Source: Oleiagrimonas sp036379395 (GTDB taxonomy: Bacteria > Pseudomonadota > Gammaproteobacteria > Xanthomonadales > Rhodanobacteraceae). Taken from it: 33,807 nt of DNA. The stretch is from assembly GCA_036379395.1 (NCBI GenBank), contig DASVGR010000117.1:1-33807 (forward strand). Direction: 5' to 3'. Each line of letters opens with the position of its first letter. Position 1 is the stretch's first letter. Below the pieces are notes generated by a model, which was not told the origin of the DNA, made no database searches, and saw only the letters and a list, made by a program, of their open reading frames with translations. The position numbers and the translations under genes are program-made. Shown here piece by piece: positions 15,664 through 24,423 of this stretch.

Positions 15664-16500
15664 TCAACGCCGTTCGGCAGCCAAATGCTGGCGGTGCAGA
15701 TTGATGTCGTCGCGCAATGTTTGCGCGGCCTGGCGTGCGGCTTGCGCGTAATCGGCACCTGATCCGGCGTACAGGATGGCACGCGAGGAGCTGATGACGA
15801 GGCCGGTGCCGGAGGCCGTCAGGCCGTGCTTGAGCACGGCTTCCACGTTGCCGCCCTGGGCGCCGATGCCGGGCACCAGCAGCGGCATGTCGCCGATTTT
15901 TTCGCGGATGTGGCCCAGTTCTTCCGGAAAGGTCGCACCGGCCACGAGCGCGCAGTTGCCGTGGCTGTTCCAGTGCCTGGCGATGGTTTCGGCCACCTTG
16001 AGATACAGCGGCATGCCGCCCACGTCGAGGTTCTGGAAGTCGCTGCCGCCGGGGTTGGACGTGCGGCACAGCAGGATCACGCCCTTGTCGCCGCGTTCAA
16101 GAAACGGGGCCAGGGAATCGTGGCCCATGTACGGGTTGGCGGTGACCGCGTCGGCGCCGTAGCGGTCGAAAGCCTCGATGGCGTAGTTTTGCGCCGTCGA
16201 ACCGATGTCGCCACGCTTGGCATCCAGGATCACCGGCACGCCGGGGTGGCTGGCGTGGATGTGCGCGATCAACCGCTTGAGCGTGTCTTCGGCGCCCAGT
16301 GCGGCAAAGTGTGCGATCTGCGGCTTGAACGCGCACACCAGATCGGCGGTGGCATCGACGATGGCGGCGCAAAACGTGAACACCGCGTCGGGATCGTCCT
16401 TGAGAGTTTCCGGAAAACGCGATGGGGTGGGATCAAGCCCCACGCAGACCAGTGAGTCGTTGGTTTGCCAGGCGCTTTGCAGCTGTTGCATGAATCCCAT
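15664..16500 (-). CDS. pyrF: Orotidine 5'-phosphate decarboxylase (type 2 PyrF)
   Basis: PyrF makes UMP from OMP, the last step of de novo pyrimidine synthesis. The 278-aa product is the longer type 2 form found in Xanthomonads, myxobacteria and actinobacteria, rather than the ~230-aa type 1 enzyme. The catalytic motif DAKRGDIG holds K95 with D93 and D98. Phosphate-binding features are PGIGAQGG (210-217) and SGTGLVISSSRAIL near the C-terminus. The ATG at 16500 has GGAG six bases upstream. A REP element separates it from ettA upstream on the same strand, so it is probably transcribed on its own. Confidence 0.96.
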   Translation of the reverse strand: MGFMQQLQSAWQTNDSLVCVGLDPTPSRFPETLKDDPDAVFTFCAAIVDATADLVCAFKPQIAHFAALGAEDTLKRLIAHIHASHPGVPVILDAKRGDIGSTAQNYAIEAFDRYGADAVTANPYMGHDSLAPFLERGDKGVILLCRTSNPGGSDFQNLDVGGMPLYLKVAETIARHWNSHGNCALVAGATFPEELGHIREKIGDMPLLVPGIGAQGGNVEAVLKHGLTASGTGLVISSSRAILYAGSGADYAQAARQAAQTLRDDINLHRQHLAAERR

Positions 16501-16563
16501 GGTGATCTCCGGCAATGGTTGCCTCATTGTGTTCCAAGGCGGGTTTTGATCGGGGGCGGTCTG

Positions 16564-16638
16564 GTGGGAGCCCGCCCGCGGGCGACGGTTTCTTGCCTCG
16601 GATCGGCATTGGGCCATCGCGCGCAGGCGCGCTCCTAC
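16564..16638. repeat. REP/BIME element 6
   Basis: This is a 75-base copy starting GTGGGAGCCCGCCCGCGGGCGAC and ending GCAGGCGCGCTCCTAC, located between the ettA stop and the pyrF start. Its length matches elements 1 and 2 exactly. Confidence 0.88.
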
Positions 16639-16645
16639 CGGTGGG

Positions 16646-18304
<1,659 letters not shown>

Positions 18305-18356
18305 GGTGCCTCCGGGAAGGTGTTGCGATGGCGCGGCCGCTCGCGCAAAGCCTGTT

Positions 18357-18362
18357 ATTGTA
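18357..18362 (-). promoter_or_regulatory. Candidate -10 of ettA
   Basis: TACAAT on the minus strand predicts a start near 18350 and a leader of about 45 bases containing the GGAGG ribosome site. No consensus -35 is seen. Confidence 0.45.
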
Positions 18363-18461
18363 GCGTGCGCGACGCGCAAAGGCCGCAAAATGATGCCGAA
18401 GGCGGCTGATGCGGCAGGCACGTGCACGGGCGGCTGCGCGCGGGGTCGGGGCAAATGTGGG

Positions 18462-19382
18462 ATGGCAACGGTGACGGATCAAGTGGCGGCTGCGCGGCCG
18501 GATTTTTCGCGCACGATGGCTGGCTGGCGCCGATGGGATGCGCGCGTGGCGGCGTGGGCGTCGCGTCACGGACGCCTTGGCGTGTTTGTCCACGAGCTGG
18601 TCTGGTTTGGCGTCAAGCAAGCCTGGGCGTGCCTGTTCGGCGGCTTGATGCTGGCCTTGCTGATTGCCACGTGGCTGTTCTGGCCAGGCGATGCAGTGAT
18701 CGGCCGTTACGACTTTGTGACGCTGATGGCCATCGCCATCCAGATTGTCCTGTTGGCCACCGGGCTGGAAACGCAGCGCGAGGCGCTGGTCATCGTGATG
18801 TTCCATGTGGCCGGCACGGCGATGGAGTTGTTCAAGACGGCGACCGGCTCGTGGGTCTACCCGGGGCCGTCGTATCTGCATCTGGCTGGCGTGCCGCTGT
18901 TTACCGGCTTCATGTATGCCGCCGTGGGCAGCTACATCGCGCGCGCCTGGCGCCTGTTCCGGTTTCGTTTCAGCCTGCATCCGCCGTGGCGGCGCATGGT
19001 GGTGCTGGCCGTCGCCATTTATTTGAATTTTTTTGCGGACCATTACGGCGCTGATTTTCGCTGGGGTCTGTTTCTGGCCGTGGGATGGGTGTTCGGGCCG
19101 GCCTGGGTGCATTTCCGGGTGCGTCGGCGCTGGCGGCGCATGCCGCTTTTGCTGGGCCTGTTGCTGGTGGCCCTGTTCATCTGGTTTGCCGAAAACCTCG
19201 GCACGTTCACGCGCACCTGGGTCTATGCCACCCAGCACGCGGCATGGCACATGGTGCCGGTGTGGAAGATCGGCTCGTGGCTGCTGTTGATGATCATCAG
19301 CTATGTGCTGGTGGCCAGCCTGTACCGGCGCCAGTTGAGGCGTGACGCGGGCCATGCGCCACGAACGCGGCGAGCGGTCTGA
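18462..19382 (+). CDS. DUF817 family integral membrane protein
   Basis: This is a multi-pass inner-membrane protein of 306 aa in the DUF817 family; its function is not established. After a basic N-terminus of about 45 residues there are roughly seven to eight hydrophobic segments, starting with ACLFGGLMLALLIATWLFW and FVTLMAIAIQIVLLATG. Conserved polar spots include HVAGTAMELFKTATGSW, LNFFADHYGADFR and FAENLGTFTRTWVY; the last may form a polar channel or active site. The ATG at 18462 was chosen because upstream starts add only a low-complexity Gly/Ala/Cys stretch. It is divergent from ettA and co-directional with glyA, 139 bases away, but glyA seems to have its own promoter. Confidence 0.85.
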   Translation: MATVTDQVAAARPDFSRTMAGWRRWDARVAAWASRHGRLGVFVHELVWFGVKQAWACLFGGLMLALLIATWLFWPGDAVIGRYDFVTLMAIAIQIVLLATGLETQREALVIVMFHVAGTAMELFKTATGSWVYPGPSYLHLAGVPLFTGFMYAAVGSYIARAWRLFRFRFSLHPPWRRMVVLAVAIYLNFFADHYGADFRWGLFLAVGWVFGPAWVHFRVRRRWRRMPLLLGLLLVALFIWFAENLGTFTRTWVYATQHAAWHMVPVWKIGSWLLLMIISYVLVASLYRRQLRRDAGHAPRTRRAV

Positions 19383-19479
19383 GCGGTCTTGTCCTGTTTG
19401 CGCATGTTGATCCTGCGGCGCGGTTGTTTGCCCGCCGGGATGGCATATGCCTGCGCTGGCTGGCCCTGCGCGCGGGCGT

Positions 19480-19485
19480 TACACT
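19480..19485 (+). promoter_or_regulatory. Candidate -10 of glyA
   Basis: TACACT (as before lptF) predicts a start near 19492 and a leader of about 30 bases ending in GAGG five bases before the ATG. Confidence 0.42.
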
Positions 19486-19521
19486 GCGCCATTCCTTCCC
19501 CATTTGCCTGTTGAGGTTCGC

Positions 19522-20790
19522 ATGTATCCCAGCGATTGCACGATTGCCGGTTTCGACGATGAATTGGCCAAGGCCATTGCCGATGAAGGTCAGCGTCAGG
19601 AGGATCATGTCGAACTGATCGCTTCGGAAAACTACGCCAGCCCGCGCGTGATGGAAGCGCAGGGCAGCAAGCTGACCAACAAGTACGCCGAGGGTTATCC
19701 CGGCCATCGTTATTACGGCGGCTGCGATTACGTGGATGTGGCCGAGAACCTCGCCATCGAGCGCGCCAAGCAACTGTTCGATTGCGACTACGCCAACGTG
19801 CAGCCGCATTCGGGTTCGCAGGCCAATCAGGCGGTGTATTTCGCGCTGATCCAGCCGGGCGACACCATTCTGGGCCAGGCGCTGGCGCATGGCGGCCACT
19901 TGACCCACGGCGCCAAGCCGAACATTTCGGGCAAGATTTTCAACGCCGTGCAGTACGGCGTGAACGACGACGGCCTGCTCGACTATGACCAGATCGAGGC
20001 GCAGGCCGTCGAGTGCCAGCCGAAGATCATCGTGGCCGGTTTTTCCGCCTATTCGCAGATTGTCGACTGGAAGCGTTTCCGCGCCATTGCCGACAAGGTC
20101 GGCGCGTACCTGTTCGTGGACATGGCGCATGTGGCGGGCCTGGTTGCCGCCGGCGTGTATCCCAGCCCGCTGCCGTACGCGCATGTGGTCACCACCACCA
20201 CGCACAAGACGCTGCGCGGCCCGCGCGGTGGCCTGATCCTGTTCAAGAACGACGCCGCCGGCGAATTTGCCGAGACGCTGCGCAAGAAGCTGCAGTCGGT
20301 GGTGTTTCCGGCCTTGCAGGGCGGCCCGCTGGAGCACGTCATCGCAGCCAAGGCGGTGGCGTTCAAGGAAGCGCTGCAGCCCGAGTTCAAGACCTATCAG
20401 GCGCAGGTGGTGAAGAACGCCAAGGCCATGGCCAAAACCCTGATCGAGCGTGGCTACAAGATCGTTTCCGGCGGCACCGAGGATCACCTCCTGCTGGTCG
20501 ACCTGATCGGCAAGACGCTGACCGGCAAGGACGCCGAAGAAGCGCTGGGCCGCGCGCATATCACCGTCAACAAGAACACCGTGCCGAACGATCCGCAGAA
20601 GCCGTTCGTCACCTCCGGCCTGCGCATCGGCACCCCGGCGGCGACCACGCGCGGTTATCTGGAAGCCGACTGCGTCGAGCTGGCCGGCTGGATCGCCGAC
20701 GTGCTGGACGCGCCCAATGACGAAGCCGTGATCGCCGCCGTGCGCGAAAAAGTGACGGCGCAGTGCAAGAAGTTTCCGGTCTACGCCTGA
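19522..20790 (+). CDS. glyA: Serine hydroxymethyltransferase
   Basis: GlyA interconverts serine and glycine with tetrahydrofolate, feeding one-carbon units to purine (purL in this window) and methionine (metF nearby) synthesis. It has 422 aa (usual about 417). The PLP lysine is K229 in VVTTTTHKTLRGPRGG, the same number as in E. coli. Other family motifs are ELIASENYASP, EGYPGHRYYGGC, NVQPHSGSQAN and FVDMAHVAGLVAAG. The start is the ATG at 19522 with GAGG five bases upstream; the longer frame to 19447 would cover the promoter. nrdR starts 6 bases after the stop, so they form an operon. Confidence 0.98.
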   Translation: MYPSDCTIAGFDDELAKAIADEGQRQEDHVELIASENYASPRVMEAQGSKLTNKYAEGYPGHRYYGGCDYVDVAENLAIERAKQLFDCDYANVQPHSGSQANQAVYFALIQPGDTILGQALAHGGHLTHGAKPNISGKIFNAVQYGVNDDGLLDYDQIEAQAVECQPKIIVAGFSAYSQIVDWKRFRAIADKVGAYLFVDMAHVAGLVAAGVYPSPLPYAHVVTTTTHKTLRGPRGGLILFKNDAAGEFAETLRKKLQSVVFPALQGGPLEHVIAAKAVAFKEALQPEFKTYQAQVVKNAKAMAKTLIERGYKIVSGGTEDHLLLVDLIGKTLTGKDAEEALGRAHITVNKNTVPNDPQKPFVTSGLRIGTPAATTRGYLEADCVELAGWIADVLDAPNDEAVIAAVREKVTAQCKKFPVYA

Positions 20791-20796
20791 GGCCGC

Positions 20797-21321
20797 ATGC
20801 ATTGCCCGTTCTGCCAGCATGACGACACGCGGGTCATCGACTCGCGTCTGACCGACGACGGCGCCACCGTGCGCCGCCGCCGTGAATGTCCGTCCTGCGG
20901 CGAGCGCTTCAACACGTTCGAAACGGCCGAACTGAAGTTGCCGACCATCGTCAAAAGCGGCGAGCGCCGGCAGTTGTTCGACGAGCGCAAATTGCGCACG
21001 AGTTTCGAGCGCGCGCTGCAAAAGCGCCCGGTGGCGACCGAGAACGTCGAGCTGGCCGTGCGTGCGGTCATCAACGATTTGCGCCGCCTGGGCGATCGCG
21101 AGGTGCCGTCGCGGCAGGTTGGTGAGCTGGTCATGCGTGAGCTGAAAAAGCTCGACCAGGTGGCCTACGTGCGGTTTGCGTCCGTGTACCGCAAGTTCGA
21201 GGACGTGCAGGCGTTTCGCGAAGAAATCGAGCGCCTGGAACGCGATTTGCCCGGTCTGGACGAAAAGCAGCTTTCGTTGCTGGGTGCCGACGCCAGGAAA
21301 ACGCCGCGTTCGTCGTCGTAG
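20797..21321 (+). CDS. nrdR: Transcriptional repressor NrdR
   Basis: NrdR is an ATP/dATP-sensing repressor of ribonucleotide reductase genes. The 174-aa product has the N-terminal zinc ribbon with C3, C6, C31 and C34 (MHCPFC and CPSCGERF), followed by an ATP-cone (about 49-139, starting LPTIVKSGERRQLFDERKL). It lies directly behind glyA, as in many gammaproteobacteria, and is probably co-transcribed. The C-terminal tail (after about 150) is variable and ends RSSS. The TAG stop is part of a GTAG-plus-hairpin REP-like element. No NrdR boxes were noted in this window. Confidence 0.97.
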   Translation: MHCPFCQHDDTRVIDSRLTDDGATVRRRRECPSCGERFNTFETAELKLPTIVKSGERRQLFDERKLRTSFERALQKRPVATENVELAVRAVINDLRRLGDREVPSRQVGELVMRELKKLDQVAYVRFASVYRKFEDVQAFREEIERLERDLPGLDEKQLSLLGADARKTPRSSS

Positions 21322-21341
21322 CGGCCGGAAGCCTCCGGCCG
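21318..21341. repeat. GTAG-hairpin (REP-like or terminator) between nrdR and metF
   Basis: GTAG is followed directly by an 8-bp perfect hairpin, CGGCCGGA-AGCC-TCCGGCCG. The GTAG includes the nrdR stop. It may be a compact REP of a second class or a factor-assisted bidirectional terminator for convergent nrdR and metF; no T-run follows on either strand. Confidence 0.6.
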
Positions 21342-21351
21342 GCAATCCGCG

Positions 21352-22173
21352 TCAGTTGAGCCGCTCAATGACGGCCAGCGTGGCCACGGCGCGGTTCAGC
21401 GTGTAGATGTGCAGCCCCGGTGCGCCGCCGGCCAGCAGGCGCCGGCACATGCTGGCGACGATGTCGGCGCCGGCTTCGCGGATGGTGGCCGCGTCATCGC
21501 CGTAGGCCTGCATGCGCTTGACGATCCAGCGCGGGATTTCGGCGCCGCAGGTTGCCGAAAAGCGCTTGAGCTGGGTGAAGTTGGAAATCGGCATGATGCC
21601 CGGCACGATCGGCGTGGTCACGCCCAGTTTGGTGATGTCGTCGACAAAGCGGAAATAGGCGTCCGGATTGAAGAAATATTGCGTGATGGCGCCATCTGCG
21701 CCGGCGTCGATCTTGGCCTTGAAATGCGCAAGATCGACCAGCGCGTCGTCGGCTTGCGGGTGGGTTTCGGGATAGCAGCCGACCTGGATCTGGAAGTGGT
21801 TGCCGCTGTGCTCGCGGATGAACGTGACCAGCTCGTGCGCGTAGCGCAGGTCGCCCGGCGAGGCCATGCCCGAAGGCATGTCGCCGCGCAGCGCGACCAG
21901 CCGCCGGCAGCCCATTTCGCGGTAATGGTCGAGCAGGGTGGCGATCTCGTCGCGCGTGCCGCCGACGCAGGAAATGTGCGGTGCCGTGTCGATGCCGGCG
22001 TCCAGCAGGGCTTTCACCGTGGTCGGCGTGTAGCTCAGCGTCGAACCGCCGGCGCCAAATGTCACCGAGGCGTATTCGGGGGCAATGGCTTTGAGCTGCG
22101 GCAAGGCACGCTCGAATTGCTCGCGCTGCTTGTCGGTTTTGGGCGGAAAGAATTCCAGCGACAGGGAAGACAT
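21352..22173 (-). CDS. metF: Methylenetetrahydrofolate reductase
   Basis: MetF reduces 5,10-methylene-THF to 5-methyl-THF with an FAD cofactor, supplying the methyl group for methionine synthase. The 273-aa product is the short bacterial form. Family motifs are SLEFFPPKTD at the N-terminus (with the catalytic Glu E7), YASVTFGAGGST (35-45), VALRGDMP (FAD/folate contact), and DGAITQYFFN. The start is the ATG at 22173; a longer frame to 22239 would run through the AT-rich palindrome upstream, which is more likely regulatory. It is convergent with nrdR and preceded by an unrelated DUF4097 gene on the same strand. Confidence 0.97.
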   Translation of the reverse strand: MSSLSLEFFPPKTDKQREQFERALPQLKAIAPEYASVTFGAGGSTLSYTPTTVKALLDAGIDTAPHISCVGGTRDEIATLLDHYREMGCRRLVALRGDMPSGMASPGDLRYAHELVTFIREHSGNHFQIQVGCYPETHPQADDALVDLAHFKAKIDAGADGAITQYFFNPDAYFRFVDDITKLGVTTPIVPGIMPISNFTQLKRFSATCGAEIPRWIVKRMQAYGDDAATIREAGADIVASMCRRLLAGGAPGLHIYTLNRAVATLAVIERLN

Positions 22174-22191
22174 GACGGCTCGCAATATCTC

Positions 22192-22205
22192 TTTATCAAG
22201 ATAAA
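22192..22205. promoter_or_regulatory. AT-rich palindrome upstream of metF (candidate operator)
   Basis: TTTATC-AA-GATAAA lies 19 bases upstream of the metF ATG. It overlaps a wider TATC...GATA symmetry (22186-22203). In this GC-rich genome it is conspicuous. ArsR-type SahR regulators of SAM recycling control metF in several proteobacteria, so this is a reasonable guess, but I cannot confirm the motif from sequence alone. Confidence 0.35.
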
Positions 22206-22223
22206 AAGAATGATTGCAGAAGG

Positions 22224-22248
22224 CGCCGTTGCCGCGCAAGCAACGGCG
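22224..22248. terminator. Hairpin between DUF4097 gene and metF
   Basis: A perfect 9-bp stem, CGCCGTTGC / GCAACGGCG, with a 7-base loop lies 63 bases past the DUF4097 stop. On the minus strand it is followed by a loosely T-rich stretch, so it may end the sigma-factor operon before metF. Confidence 0.45.
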
Positions 22249-22311
22249 TCATGACGGTGACGCATATTAACTGTCGGCAATGGCCGTCTGGATGGCTGAA
22301 CCGTTGGGTGG

Positions 22312-23223
22312 CTACCGGCCCTGGCGAATGTCGACGTCACCGCTGAAGGTCTTGAGCGATACCTGCGCACCGCCGTTGCCGATGGTCGTGTCGAGGCTGG
22401 AGCCGGGACCGTATTGGGGTTGCACGACCTTGCCCCATGCGCTGTGGATGTCGCCGCTGAAGCTGGACGCGGTCAACGTGGCGGCCGGCTGGCCGGGCAA
22501 GGTCAGGTGAATGTCGCCGCTCATTGAATGCAGCTTGGCCTGGGCATGAGTGGTCAATGTGCCGTCCAGGTACAGGTCGCCGGAAACGCTTTCCATGTGG
22601 ACGCTGCGCAGCGGGCCGCCGATGATGTGGATGTCGCCGGAAACGCTTTGCGTGGCGGCCTTGTGGCTGGCCTTGGCGACGCTGATGTCGCCACTGACGG
22701 TGGTCACTTCCACTTCCTGCATGGCGCCGGTCAGGCGCACGTCGCCACTGACGCTGTCGATGTCGACCTCCGGACTGGTCGCATCAATGACGATGTTGCC
22801 GCTGACACTCTTGGCTTCCAGCTCGCCGCCGGCAAGCCCTGTGGCCTGGATGCGCGCGCTGACCGATTTGAGATTGAGTTCGACGCCCTTGGGCACGGTC
22901 AGAACCAGTGTGCTGGGGCCCATCGAGTTGTCGTCGCCCCAGTTGAGCCAGCCGCTGTCGCCGTCCTTGGGGCCTTTGACGGCGATGGTGAGGTCATGGG
23001 CGTCGCCCTTGATCTCCAGCTTGCGCACGTTGTCGCCCAGGCTGCCGGTGATGCGCACTTCGGGTTTGTCCCAGGTGGTGACGGTGATGGCGCCGGCGAC
23101 GTTGCGCACGGTCAGCTCGGCATTGGGCGCCAGCGCGTGGGTCTGGTTGATGGGCGTGTCGGCCAGCGCGGTGGGGCTGAGCAGGGCCAGAGCCAACGGC
23201 AGGGTGCAGAAGAGGATTTTCAT
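22312..23223 (-). CDS. Secreted DUF4097 repeat protein
   Basis: This is an exported 303-aa protein of the DUF4097 (putative adhesin-like beta-repeat) family. Residues 1-21 form a signal peptide ending ALA before D22. After NVAGAITVTTWDKPEV come about eight repeats of the form (S/T)-(V/M/F)-S-G-(D/N)-(I/V/L), such as SVSGNI, SVSGDV, TVSGDI, SMSGDI and TFSGDV, spaced about 17-22 residues apart. They predict a right-handed beta-helix or ladder. It is the third gene of an operon behind an ECF sigma factor and a single-pass membrane protein (16-base gap), so it is likely expressed or sensed with them. A role in envelope stress is inference. Confidence 0.88.
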   Translation of the reverse strand: MKILFCTLPLALALLSPTALADTPINQTHALAPNAELTVRNVAGAITVTTWDKPEVRITGSLGDNVRKLEIKGDAHDLTIAVKGPKDGDSGWLNWGDDNSMGPSTLVLTVPKGVELNLKSVSARIQATGLAGGELEAKSVSGNIVIDATSPEVDIDSVSGDVRLTGAMQEVEVTTVSGDISVAKASHKAATQSVSGDIHIIGGPLRSVHMESVSGDLYLDGTLTTHAQAKLHSMSGDIHLTLPGQPAATLTASSFSGDIHSAWGKVVQPQYGPGSSLDTTIGNGGAQVSLKTFSGDVDIRQGR

Positions 23224-23239
23224 GGCAGTCTCCGGGCGC

Positions 23240-23665
23240 TCAACTGGCGCGGCGTTCGAGGTGTTTGAGGCGGTAAAGCTGTTGGTCGGTGTGCAGCAGC
23301 ATGTGACGCAAATAAGCGTCGCCGGGGGCGCGGGCGATGGCATGCAGCAGCTCGGTGCGGGCGATGTTCAGTTCGATGGCGGCACCGGCCAGGCGTGGAT
23401 CGCGCGGTTTCCAGGGCGCGCCGGCATCGGCGGACACACGGGCCATGTGCGGTGCCGGTGCCGGCGACTGCTGCCAGGCCAGGGACCCGGCCAGCACGCT
23501 GATGGCAGCGATCGAGGCGGCCATCAACCATGGCAGCAGGCGCGGCTTGTGCGTGGCCGTTGCGGTGTTGTCCAGGCGTGCGGCGATGGCGGGCCACAAG
23601 TCGTTGCGTGGCGCGACGGGCTCGTTCAGCGTGCGGGTTTGTTGCAGCCATTCGAATTCGTTCAT
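23240..23665 (-). CDS. Single-pass membrane protein, putative anti-sigma factor
   Basis: This 141-aa protein has a cytoplasmic N-terminal segment of about 42 residues (EFEWLQQTRTL, then PRNDLWPAIAARLD), one membrane segment (about 43-65), and a periplasmic C-terminal region predicted helical (LAGAAIELNIARTELLHAIARAP). The arrangement matches small anti-sigma factors, and it overlaps the sigma gene stop by 4 bases (ATGA), a coupling typical of sigma/anti-sigma pairs. No HxxxCxxC zinc motif of ZAS anti-sigmas is present. The role is inferred from position and topology; no domain is recognised. Confidence 0.75.
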   Translation of the reverse strand: MNEFEWLQQTRTLNEPVAPRNDLWPAIAARLDNTATATHKPRLLPWLMAASIAAISVLAGSLAWQQSPAPAPHMARVSADAGAPWKPRDPRLAGAAIELNIARTELLHAIARAPGDAYLRHMLLHTDQQLYRLKHLERRAS

Positions 23666-24210
23666 GTCGAAGCTCCCAGCAACACGCGCAGTTTTTCACG
23701 TGCGTGGTGCAGTTGTGCCTTGGATGTGCCCGATGCCATGTCCAGCTCGCGCGCAATGTCGGTGTGGCGCCAGCCTTCCACGTCGTGCAGCACGAACACG
23801 GCGCGCGCGCGCTCGGGCAGGGCGGCGATGGCGCGTTCCAGCTCTTCGCGCTCGGCCGGGCAAAACGGGGTGTCGGACGGGTCCGGCAGGGCATCGTCGC
23901 CCGGCAGCTGCACCGGATCGGCGGCGCGCGAGCGCAGGGCCATCAAGGCGGTATTCACGGCCAGCCGGTACAGCCAGGTGCTGAACGCGCTTTGCTGGCG
24001 AAAACTGTCCAGCTTTTGCCAGGCGCGGACAAAGGCTTCCTGCACCCAGTCCTCGGCCCGCGCATGGTCATAACCGGCCAGCCGCAGCAAGGTGCCATGG
24101 ACGCGCGCCACATGGCGCCGGTACAGGGTCTCAAAAGCCGCCGTGTCGCCGCGCGTGGCAGCGCGGACAAGATCGCTATCGGCAATTTCCGCGGTGGGCG
24201 GAGCGGACAT
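23662..24210 (-). CDS. ECF RNA polymerase sigma factor (module 1)
   Basis: This is an extracytoplasmic-function sigma-70 with only regions 2 and 4. Region 2 shows DLVRAATRGDTAAFETLYRR, DWVQEAFVRAWQ and FSTWLYRLAVNTAL. Region 4 shows LPERARAVFVLHDVEGWRHTDIA and the HTH ending SKAQLHHAREKLRVLL. The start is uncertain: ATG 24210 (182 aa) fits the family N-terminus, and ATG 24243 (193 aa) is in frame but sits at the predicted transcription start. Neither has a clear ribosome site. The gene heads an operon with the putative anti-sigma and the DUF4097 protein, and an ECF-like promoter upstream suggests autoregulation. Confidence 0.93.
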   Translation of the reverse strand: MSAPPTAEIADSDLVRAATRGDTAAFETLYRRHVARVHGTLLRLAGYDHARAEDWVQEAFVRAWQKLDSFRQQSAFSTWLYRLAVNTALMALRSRAADPVQLPGDDALPDPSDTPFCPAEREELERAIAALPERARAVFVLHDVEGWRHTDIARELDMASGTSKAQLHHAREKLRVLLGAST

Positions 24211-24251
24211 GCGCGCATCGGTGGCAAGGCAGGTGGCATCCATCTTGCCAG

Positions 24252-24279
24252 CTTGGATGCGGGGCGGCAGCAAAAGGTT
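24252..24279 (-). promoter_or_regulatory. Candidate ECF promoter of module 1
   Basis: On the minus strand AACCTT (24279-24274) is followed after 16 bases by TCCAAG (24257-24252). This resembles the RpoE-type pattern GGAACTT-N16-TCnAA in its AAC-TT core and -10. The predicted start is near 24245. It is a pattern match only, without mapping data. Confidence 0.35.
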
Positions 24280-24423
24280 TATTTCGGCCGTCGCGGCAGC
24301 AACCTGCCGCGGCGCGCCGGGTGGTGGCAAAAGGGCCGGCAAACCCGATGGATCTGCACTGGACGCGGTGCCCGTGCAGGATCGGTGCGTCCGCCGGCTC
24401 TCTCACAAGCGGAATCGGGCGAG

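Noticed and set aside
19297..21345. A 682-codon minus-strand frame opposite glyA and nrdR
   Set aside because: It is a shadow of two certain genes, with low-complexity composition and no motif.
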